From NCBI GenBank assembly GCA_021781095.1, contig JAJXXM010000062.1, positions 1 to 5,714 on the forward strand: a stretch of DNA of 5,714 nucleotides, written 5' to 3'. The position numbers were made by a program, and so were the translations under genes. A model generated the notes under the pieces. The model searched no databases. It saw only the letters and a program-made list of their open reading frames with translations, and was not told the DNA's origin. Positions 1 through 5,624 of the stretch are shown here, piece by piece (the first letter of the stretch is position 1; each line of letters starts with the position of its first letter). This stretch comes from a bacterium. Lineage in GTDB: Bacteria > Eremiobacterota > Eremiobacteria > Baltobacterales > Baltobacteraceae.

Positions 1-452
1 TCCCGCTGGCTCGCGCCGAACGGCATGTAGCCGCCGCGGTCGAGCCGCTCCGTGCTGGCGAGCCGAACCGGCATGGGGCTCGCCGTCGCCGGCGGCCCGG
101 GCGTCGCGCTCGGTGCGGGGCTCGGCGAAGCGGGTGCGGGTGCTATGGCGAGCGCGATCGGTGCGCTTGCGACGGGTGCGCGATGCCGCGCCGGCCGTAT
201 CGATGCCGGAGCGGGGGCGACGGGGCGCGGATGCGCCGGTACCGGCGAGCGGGCCGGCTGAGGCGAACGCCGCGCCCGTGCGAGCTCGATACGCGCGACC
301 TGGGCGAACGCGATCGTCGCAACGCTCGGGCGCCGCGAGCGCACGGCGACGAGCGAGGGGAGCAGCGCGATCAGCACGAGATGGAGCGCGAGCGAGGCGG
401 CGAAGGCCGCGCTCATCCGTCGCCGTCGGTCGTCGCTGCGCTCGAGCATCAT
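1..452 (-). CDS. TonB-like membrane-anchored Ala/Pro-rich protein (N-terminal part, runs off left edge)
   Basis: The minus strand is open from the ATG at 452 to the window edge: 150 codons, no stop, 3' end missing. Residues 1-12 are charged and end in four arginines (9-12). Residues 13-37 form one hydrophobic helix, and residues from about 42 to 135 are very rich in Ala and Pro with scattered Arg. Inside the helix Ser20 and His24 are spaced as Ser-x3-His, the pattern in the TonB transmembrane segment that couples to ExbB-ExbD. Helix followed by Pro-rich periplasmic spacer is the TonB layout; the C-terminal domain that would contact outer-membrane receptors lies outside the window. In-frame ATGs also occur at 449 and 416. 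I prefer 452 or 449 because they keep the basic cytoplasmic end in front of the helix. Another Pro-rich anchored envelope protein is possible. Function is inferred from architecture only. Confidence 0.55.
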   Translation of the reverse strand, partial: MMLERSDDRRRRMSAAFAASLALHLVLIALLPSLVAVRSRRPSVATIAFAQVARIELARARRSPQPARSPVPAHPRPVAPAPASIRPARHRAPVASAPIALAIAPAPASPSPAPSATPGPPATASPMPVRLASTERLDRGGYMPFGASQR

Positions 453-485
453 CGAAAGTTCGGCTGGAAGCCCTGCGACTTTCGA
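452..485 (-). promoter_or_regulatory. Inverted repeat / possible 5'-UTR hairpin closing on the start codon of the TonB-like gene
   Basis: The arms TCGAAAGT (485-478, minus strand) and ACTTTCGA (459-452) are perfect 8-bp complements. Between them GGCT (472-469) pairs with AGCC (465-462) around a TCC loop. The RNA could form an outer 8-bp stem, a small asymmetric internal loop and an inner 4-bp stem. The last paired base is the A of the ATG at 452. The only purine-rich SD-like stretch, GCAGGG (476-471), overlaps the internal loop and inner stem. It could be a translational control hairpin or, as DNA, a dyad operator in the divergent promoter region. Function is inferred; pairing is directly visible. 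Confidence 0.4.
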
Positions 486-548
486 CGGAACAAAGCGAGA
501 ATGCTCTTGCTAGCAGGGGCGGCGCGCGATTTTGCCTATTCATTCCCT
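453..548. promoter_or_regulatory. Divergent intergenic region with presumed promoters for both flanking genes
   Basis: These 96 bp separate the starts of the minus-strand TonB-like gene and the plus-strand glutaredoxin gene, so both promoters should lie here or just inside the flanks. The stretch at 529-548 is the most AT-rich part. It includes TATTCA at 537-542, six bases before the glutaredoxin ATG, but I see no matching -35 box at normal spacing. An 8-bp palindrome TGCTAGCA sits at 508-515. No consensus sigma-70 promoter can be assigned to either direction. Confidence 0.35.
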
Positions 549-797
549 ATGATCGCGACCGAAATCGTTCTTTACCAAGCCGAATGGTGCGGCTACTGCG
601 CGCGGGTACGGGCGGTGATGACCGATCTTCTGCTCGATTATCGCATCGTCAACGTGCCCCGGAGCCATGGAGAGCGGGCGATCGTGAAAGAGATCTTCGG
701 CCGCACGGGGATTCCCTCGCTCGTCGATGGTGACGTGAAAATCGCCGACGACGACGATGCGATCATCGCCTATTTGCGCAAGACCTACGGAAAGTAG
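549..797 (+). CDS. Glutaredoxin-like thiol-disulfide oxidoreductase
   Basis: An 82-residue single-domain thioredoxin-fold protein, likely cytoplasmic, that would reduce disulfides or glutathione (or other low-molecular-weight thiol) adducts. The N-terminal strand runs into LYQAEWCGYC, with the redox CxxC at Cys14 and Cys17. Residues 54-56 (Gly-Ile-Pro) supply the cis-proline, followed by LVDGD, and the C-terminus ends in the usual IIAYL helix before the terminal KTYGK. Length matches the small glutaredoxins (about 80-90 residues). The usual Asp-Ser before the last helix is replaced by four aspartates (67-70). The start at 549 is chosen because the family begins a few residues before this first strand. 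An in-frame ATG at 501 would add 16 residues with no domain match. No Shine-Dalgarno is visible. The gene is divergent from the TonB-like gene, and its 3' end overlaps the DUF92 gene on the other strand by 13 bp. The physiological partner is unknown. Confidence 0.88.
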   Translation: MIATEIVLYQAEWCGYCARVRAVMTDLLLDYRIVNVPRSHGERAIVKEIFGRTGIPSLVDGDVKIADDDDAIIAYLRKTYGK

Positions 798-1528
798 TGC
801 GCGCGAAGCGCGAGAACGGCGACGCTCGCGCATGCGCCAACGAACGTCGAACTACCATTCACCGCATCGTTGCGAAAACCGGAAAGGCCGCGGATGCGCC
901 GCGTCGGCGCGCCGCAGAGATGCGGATCGGTCTCACAGTCGCACGCACAGCGATCGCAGGTGCGACGCTCCTGCACGCTCGCTCCGAGCAACGAGTCGGC
1001 GAACGCGCCGATGATTCCGCCGACCGCTCCTGCAATAAATGGTGCGAACGCGGCGAGCGCCGCAGTTGCGGCAACGATTGCCGCCCCGGCGAACTCCGCA
1101 AGGGTTCCTAACGTCGTCACGCCGCCGGAGAGACCGGCGGTCGCGCGACGAAAGCCGAGTACCGAGCGCGCGTTGCTCCCATAGCGCGTGCCGATCTCCG
1201 TTCCCCACGTGTCGGCCGACGCCGCGGCGAAGGCGCCGAGGAATGCAGTTGCGGCGACGGCGTGTGCCTGCGGGAAAAAAAATGCAACCAGCGCCGCTAC
1301 GGCTGCGACCCCTCCGTTAGCAAGAACCTGTCGCGCATCGCGCGGGCCCTGTTTATCGACATCGCGGATTCGCTCGGCATGCGGATGCGGAAGGCGCGAG
1401 AGTGCGACGGAGGGCACGTAAAAAGCGAAGAGCACCAACGCGCCGGCCAGGTGAAATCCGAGCAACGTTGCCGCGCCGACGAATGCAGCGGCCAGCGTAC
1501 CGCCGCGCGTCAGCGCGCGATGCTTCAT
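785..1528 (-). CDS. DUF92/TMEM19-family integral membrane protein (possible prenyl/phytyl-phosphate kinase-like)
   Basis: A 247-residue polytopic membrane protein with about six hydrophobic segments (near 10-27, 28-44, 71-86, 89-105, 145-180 and 228-243). Conserved DUF92 blocks are present in order: Asn71-Gly-Gly, ASADTWGTEIG (103-113), SGGVTTLGT (134-142), GGIIGAFADSLLGASVQ (170-186) and Asn220-Asp-Ala-Val-Asn. A Cys-rich loop at 191-205 (Cys191, 194, 196, 198, 205 and His203) stands where other family members have a CxxC...HC loop. In plants the DUF92 protein VTE6 is a phytyl-phosphate kinase; bacterial members are mostly uncharacterised, so kinase activity here is inference. The ATG at 1528 overlaps the cobA-hemD stop as ATGA, which fixes the start; longer in-frame versions reach into cobA-hemD with Arg-rich nonsense. 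A run of eight T on the coding strand (1282-1275) encodes Phe83-85. It is the last gene of the operon and converges on the glutaredoxin gene. Confidence 0.85.
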   Translation of the reverse strand: MKHRALTRGGTLAAAFVGAATLLGFHLAGALVLFAFYVPSVALSRLPHPHAERIRDVDKQGPRDARQVLANGGVAAVAALVAFFFPQAHAVAATAFLGAFAAASADTWGTEIGTRYGSNARSVLGFRRATAGLSGGVTTLGTLAEFAGAAIVAATAALAAFAPFIAGAVGGIIGAFADSLLGASVQERRTCDRCACDCETDPHLCGAPTRRIRGLSGFRNDAVNGSSTFVGACASVAVLALRAHYFP

Positions 1529-3039
1529 TCGTCGGCGGAGAGATGCGCTGCGAACGCGTCGAGCAGCGCATCGGTTGTCGCGCCATCGGCTACGAGATCG
1601 AGATGGAAACCGAACGAACGAACCGCCTCTGCGGCAACCGGTCCGATTGCGCCGATGCACTTTCCGCGTGCGCTCTCGAGGGCGACTTCCACATTGGGGA
1701 ACTGTTCGATATATCCGCGCACCGTCGATGCACTGGTAAACGCGAGGAGATCCGCGCGCGCTGCTTTTCCCGCGAACTGCGGATCGCGCGCAAAGCGCGT
1801 GCGATAGGCGGCGACATCATCGACCTGGAGCCCCTCTGCAGCGAGCAATTTCGGCAGAATATCGCGCCCTTCTTGAGCGCGATAGAGCAAAACGCGCGAT
1901 GCCGGGCGCGTACGGTGGAGAATCTCCGCCGCGAGTTCTTCGGCGACCGCGGTTGCGGGCACGAGATCGGCGTGTACGCCGAACTCCGCCAGGCGCTCCG
2001 CGCTCTTCGCTCCGATCGCCGCGATCCGCGCGGCACCGAACGCGCGCGCGTCCCGTCCGACTTCCTGCAAACGCTGAAAACAGGCGTCGATGCCGTTGCG
2101 CGACGTGAAGATCACCCAGGCGTAACTTGCGAGATTATCGACGGCGTCGTTCGCTGCCGTCGCGTCGTCGGGGGGAGCGATCTCGATCGTCGGGGCGAGA
2201 ATCGGCTCGATTCCGCGCGCGAGCGCGCGCGCCGCGAAATCCTCCGCTTGCTCGGCCGCGCGCGTCACGAGCAAGCGTTTCCCAAAGAGCGGCGAGCGAT
2301 CGAACCAGCGCAACTCGTCGCGCAAGCCGACGACCTCACCGACGATAAAAATTGCGGGTGCCGCCAAGCCGGCACGCTGCGCCGTTTCGGCGATCGTCGC
2401 CAAGGTTGCCGTCACCGTTCGCTGCGTCGGGCGCGTGCCGTTTTCGATCACCGCTGCGGGCGTCTGCGCCGGCAAACCGTTCTCTTGCAGGCGCCGAGCG
2501 ATCTCCTCGAGATTCCCCATCGCCATCAACAGCACCAGCGTGCGATGCGGGTCGGCGAGTTTTTTCCAGTCTAAGGTGTTTTCAGCTTTGAGCGGATCTT
2601 CGTGCCCGGTAGCGACCGTGAATGCGACGTTGCAATCGCGGTGCGTGACCGGAATTCCCGCGTACGCCGGTGCGGCGATCGCCGAACTGATGCCGGGAAC
2701 GATCTCAAACGCAATTCCCGCTGCATGCAGACGCTGTGCTTCTTCGCCGCCGCGTCCGAAAACGAGCGGGTCGCCGCCTTTGAGGCGAACGACGCGCTTG
2801 CCTTCACGTGCGCGCGCGATCATCAGCGCTTCGATCTCTTCCTGCGGCATCGCATGGTTTCCGCCGCGCTTTCCGACGAAGGTGCGTTCGCAACTCGGTG
2901 ACGCAAGCGCGACGACGGCGTCGGATGCGAGCGCATCGTAGAGAAGAACCTCGGCCTCTCGTAACGCGCGCGCTCCGTGCAGCGTCAGCAATCCGGGGTC
3001 GCCGGGGCCCGCGCCGATGAGACTAACGAAGCCGGCCAT
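1525..3039 (-). CDS. cobA-hemD: Fused uroporphyrinogen-III C-methyltransferase / uroporphyrinogen-III synthase (CobA-HemD)
   Basis: A 504-residue cytoplasmic bifunctional enzyme. Residues 1-245 are the SAM-dependent methyltransferase (SUMT) that makes precorrin-2. They show the N-terminal signature LIGAGPGDPGLLTL (7-20), KGGDPLVFGRGGEE (87-100), IVPGISSAIAAPAYAG (113-128) with IPVTHR after it, and VIENGTRP (197-204). Residues 250-504 are HemD, which inverts ring D and cyclises hydroxymethylbilane. They show GKRLLVTR (253-260), VIFTSRNGID (309-318), AIGAKSAERL (341-350), the conserved region around Tyr412, LAFTSAST (432-439) and AIGPVAAEA (464-472). Each domain has normal length. One protein thus makes uroporphyrinogen III and commits part of it to siroheme or cobalamin. 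The start at 3039 begins right before the methyltransferase signature and overlaps the hemA end by 17 nt; the in-frame ATG at 3123 would add 28 residues out of hemA sequence. CobA-HemD fusions are known in other bacteria. Confidence 0.95.
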   Translation of the reverse strand: MAGFVSLIGAGPGDPGLLTLHGARALREAEVLLYDALASDAVVALASPSCERTFVGKRGGNHAMPQEEIEALMIARAREGKRVVRLKGGDPLVFGRGGEEAQRLHAAGIAFEIVPGISSAIAAPAYAGIPVTHRDCNVAFTVATGHEDPLKAENTLDWKKLADPHRTLVLLMAMGNLEEIARRLQENGLPAQTPAAVIENGTRPTQRTVTATLATIAETAQRAGLAAPAIFIVGEVVGLRDELRWFDRSPLFGKRLLVTRAAEQAEDFAARALARGIEPILAPTIEIAPPDDATAANDAVDNLASYAWVIFTSRNGIDACFQRLQEVGRDARAFGAARIAAIGAKSAERLAEFGVHADLVPATAVAEELAAEILHRTRPASRVLLYRAQEGRDILPKLLAAEGLQVDDVAAYRTRFARDPQFAGKAARADLLAFTSASTVRGYIEQFPNVEVALESARGKCIGAIGPVAAEAVRSFGFHLDLVADGATTDALLDAFAAHLSADE

Positions 3040-4321
3040 TTTGCGTGCCGTCAAGCGAAAAGAGTTCGCCGAGTAAGCGCGTGAAAGCGAGTGCTTCGCT
3101 GCGGTCGCTCCCGGCTTTTTCACGGATCGTCGTGACGGCAGGGTGCAAGAGTTTCGAAAGGATCGTCAGCGACGAACCGACGATCAACATGCGTTCGCGC
3201 GGCGTGAGATCGGGAAGGCGCGCGAAAAGGCGTTCGATCTCACCGTTACGGATCGCTTCGGCACGCTCGGTCAACGCGGCGATCGTCGGCACCGTCGTGC
3301 GCGCCTGGTACCACGTGCGAAAGCGTTCCATATATTCAACGATGATCTCTTCGACCTGTGGGATTGCTTGTCGGCGCCGTTCCAAGCGATCGTCGACGAC
3401 CGATTTGAGCGTATCGATGTCGAGGAGCGTCACCCCGTCGATCTCGGCGATATCGGGGTCGCTGTCACGCGGCACCGCAATATCGAGAATGAGGAGTGGG
3501 CGTTGCGGGCGTCGTGCCATTGCTTCGGCGACATCGTTTGTCGTCAGCACGAAAGTGCTCGCCTCGGTCGAGCTGATAACGACGTCGGCGGCTTCGAGAA
3601 TCGAAACGAGTTCGCTTAAATCGTGCGCCACCCCCGAACCGATCTCGCCGATCAGTTCTTGCGCGCGGGTATGCGTGCGGTTGGCAACCAGCAGCGTCCC
3701 GACGCCGCGGCTGCGCAGCCGCCGCGCGGCGCTGCGCCCCATCGCTCCGGCACCGATGACTGCGGCGCAACGATCTTCCAGCGAGCCGAGGTGGGCTTCG
3801 ATTGAATCGACGGCGGCGGTCGCAACGCTCGCCGATTCTTCGCCGATCGTGGTCTGCGTGCGCGCCGCCTTTCCGGCGTTGAGCGCTTCGCGAAAGAGTT
3901 TGTGCATGCTGCTGCCGCAAGCGCCCGCGCGCTGCGCGTGAAGGTACGCACTTTTGACCTGTCCGAGGATCTCCGCTTCCCCGATCAGCATCGAATCGAG
4001 CCCGGTCGTGACGCGCAGCAGATGTTCGACCGCTTCGCGCCCGAGATGCGTGTAGAGATAGGATTCGAGATCGAACGAAATCGTGCCGTGCCGGAATTGC
4101 GTGAGGAAGGTTTTAATCTGCTCGGCGCCGCTTTCGAAATCATCGACCTCGGCGTAAATTTCGAGGCGGCCGCAGGTCTGCAGCATGACCGCTTCTTTCA
4201 CGGCATCGTAAGCATGAAGCATCTGCAGCGCTTCGGTCATGCGCGAGGTCGGGAAAGCGTGGCTCTCGCGAACGCTCACCGGCGCGGTGTGATGCGAGAG
4301 CCCGATACAGAGAATCGGCAT
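3023..4321 (-). CDS. hemA: Glutamyl-tRNA reductase
   Basis: A 432-residue NADPH-dependent enzyme that reduces glutamyl-tRNA(Glu) to glutamate-1-semialdehyde, the committed step of the C5 route. The N-terminal catalytic domain has GLSHHTAPVSVRE (7-19), the catalytic Cys50 in QTCGRLEIY (48-56) and the family signature GLDSMLIGEAEILGQVK (107-123). The central NADPH domain has VIGAGAMG (188-195), VANRT (212-216) and, further on, DIAVPRDSDPDI. The C-terminal third is the helical dimerisation domain. Length is typical (about 420-450). One oddity: the residue after the catalytic Cys is Gly51, where most family members have Asn (TCNR). The start at 4321 gives the canonical MPILCIGLSHHTAP opening; upstream in-frame codons belong to antisense readings of hemL. 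It begins 7 nt after the hemL stop with only a weak GAG as ribosome site, so translation is probably coupled to hemL. It hands its labile product to HemL, encoded next door. Confidence 0.95.
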   Translation of the reverse strand: MPILCIGLSHHTAPVSVRESHAFPTSRMTEALQMLHAYDAVKEAVMLQTCGRLEIYAEVDDFESGAEQIKTFLTQFRHGTISFDLESYLYTHLGREAVEHLLRVTTGLDSMLIGEAEILGQVKSAYLHAQRAGACGSSMHKLFREALNAGKAARTQTTIGEESASVATAAVDSIEAHLGSLEDRCAAVIGAGAMGRSAARRLRSRGVGTLLVANRTHTRAQELIGEIGSGVAHDLSELVSILEAADVVISSTEASTFVLTTNDVAEAMARRPQRPLLILDIAVPRDSDPDIAEIDGVTLLDIDTLKSVVDDRLERRRQAIPQVEEIIVEYMERFRTWYQARTTVPTIAALTERAEAIRNGEIERLFARLPDLTPRERMLIVGSSLTILSKLLHPAVTTIREKAGSDRSEALAFTRLLGELFSLDGTQNGRLR

Positions 4322-4328
4322 CGATGCG

Positions 4329-5624
4329 CTACTCGCTCGCCATTGAAGCGAGTGCTTCGTCGGCGGCATGGAGGGTCTGTTCGATCTCGCGCGTCGTGTG
4401 CGCCGACGAAAGAAAGCCTGCCTCGAACTGCGAGGGTGCAAGGTAGACCCCGCGCTCGGCCATCGCATGGAAGAAGGCGGCGTACGCTTGCGTATCTGCG
4501 CGCATCGCACCGTCGAGATCGAAGACCGGCTCGTCGGTGAAAAAATATCCGAACATCGAGCCTGCATATCCGCCGGTAAATGGGCGTCCGTACTTGGTAA
4601 ATATCTCGCGCATACCTTCGATGAACAAACGCGCGAGAATCTCCAAACGTTCGTAGAGCGTCGCATCATCTCGGAGGGTACGCAACGTCGCAAGCCCCGC
4701 CGCCATCGCAAGCGGATTTCCGGAGAGCGTCCCGGCATGGAAGATTTTGCCGTCGGGGGTAAGTTGCGACATCAGATCGGCGCGCCCGCCGAAAGCGCCG
4801 ACCGGAAGGCCGCCTCCGATGACTTTGCCCAGCGTCGTCAGGTCGGGGCGGATGCCGAGCCGTTCTTGGGCTCCTCCACGCGCGACGCGGAAGCCGGTCA
4901 TCACTTCATCGAAAATGAGCAACGCGTCATGTGCATCGCAGATCGCGCGCAGCCCCGGAAGAAAGTCGGCGCGCGGTGCGATGTAGCCCATGTTGCCGAC
5001 GAAGGGCTCGACGATAATCGCCGCAATCTCTTTGCCGCGTTCGGCAAAGACCGCGCGTACCGCTTCGACGTCGTTGTAGGGAACGACGATGGTATCGGCA
5101 GCCGTACCGCTCGTAACGCCGGGTGAGTTCGGAACCCCGAGCGTCAGCGCGCTCGAACCGGCCGCGATGAGAAACATATCGGCGGCGCCATGATAGCAAC
5201 CGGCAAACTTGACGATCTTTGCGCGGCCGGTAACGCCGCGAGCGAGTCGGACGGCGCTCATCGTCGCTTCGGTGCCGCTGGACGTGAAGCGAATCCGTTC
5301 GATCGATGGAACCATCGAAACGATCGTTTCGGCGAGTTCGCTCTCCGCTTCGGTCGGCGTTCCAAACGAACTGCCGCGTGCGGCGGCCTGCGAGACCGCT
5401 TTCACGACGGTCGGGTGCGCGTGCCCTAAGATCAGCGGGCCCCACGAAAGCACGTAATCGATATATTGGTTGCCGTCGATATCGAAAATATGCGGGCCCG
5501 ATCCACGTTGCATGAAAATCGGATTGCCGCCGACGGATTTAAACGCGCGAACCGAGGAGTTAACGCCTCCGGCGATGCTGTTTCGCGCTCTCGCGAATGC
5601 CGAAATCGAACGCTCGTAACTCAT
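4329..5624 (-). CDS. hemL: Glutamate-1-semialdehyde 2,1-aminomutase
   Basis: A 431-residue PLP enzyme (fold type I, class-III aminotransferase family) that converts glutamate-1-semialdehyde to 5-aminolevulinate. Visible features are the N-terminal GGVNSSVRAF (19-28), the SWGPLILGHAHP block (60-71), the PLP-phosphate loop SSGTEA (115-120), GCYHG (142-146), the cofactor-contacting FDEVMTGFR (238-246) and the Schiff-base Lys267 in TLGKVIGGGLPVGAFGG (264-280). HAGTLSGNPLA follows further on. Length agrees with the usual 425-435. All residues expected for activity are present, which separates it from ordinary class-III transaminases. The ATG at 5624 overlaps the stop of the upstream mobA-like gene (ATGA), and an AGGA lies 15 nt before it, further than usual for a ribosome site. 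It is followed 7 nt later by hemA, matching the substrate hand-over between the two enzymes. Confidence 0.97.
   Translation of the reverse strand: MSYERSISAFARARNSIAGGVNSSVRAFKSVGGNPIFMQRGSGPHIFDIDGNQYIDYVLSWGPLILGHAHPTVVKAVSQAAARGSSFGTPTEAESELAETIVSMVPSIERIRFTSSGTEATMSAVRLARGVTGRAKIVKFAGCYHGAADMFLIAAGSSALTLGVPNSPGVTSGTAADTIVVPYNDVEAVRAVFAERGKEIAAIIVEPFVGNMGYIAPRADFLPGLRAICDAHDALLIFDEVMTGFRVARGGAQERLGIRPDLTTLGKVIGGGLPVGAFGGRADLMSQLTPDGKIFHAGTLSGNPLAMAAGLATLRTLRDDATLYERLEILARLFIEGMREIFTKYGRPFTGGYAGSMFGYFFTDEPVFDLDGAMRADTQAYAAFFHAMAERGVYLAPSQFEAGFLSSAHTTREIEQTLHAADEALASMASE

Noticed and set aside
508..515. TGCTAGCA palindrome as an operator
   Set aside because: Eight bases without extension or a second copy; not enough to call a site.
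501..548. Glutaredoxin start at 501 with a signal-like N-terminus
   Set aside because: The 16 extra residues are short, contain charged residues after a few hydrophobics and have no family match; 549 fits the domain boundary.
113..733. Plus-strand open frames across 52-733
   Set aside because: Low-complexity Arg/Ala translations opposite the Ala/Pro-rich TonB-like gene; the minus-strand reading has a helix and a sensible architecture.
800..812. CGCGC-GAA-GCGCG stem-loop just after the glutaredoxin stop as a terminator
   Set aside because: Only 5 bp, no T-run on either side, inside DUF92 coding sequence, and such CG repeats are common by chance at this composition.
1402..2574. Long plus-strand open frame opposite cobA-hemD, 390 codons
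   Set aside because: Arg-rich, no domain pattern, antisense to a gene with complete family motifs; long antisense frames are expected in GC-rich coding DNA.
3040..3123. Extended start of cobA-hemD at 3123
   Set aside because: Adds 28 residues from inside hemA ahead of the methyltransferase signature; 3039 fits the family.
3045..3941. Plus-strand open frame opposite hemA, 298 codons
   Set aside because: Ser/Arg-rich composition without motifs, fully antisense to hemA.
4322..4738. N-terminal extension of hemA up to 4738
   Set aside because: The added residues are antisense-frame readings of hemL and resemble no HemA; the canonical start is at 4321.
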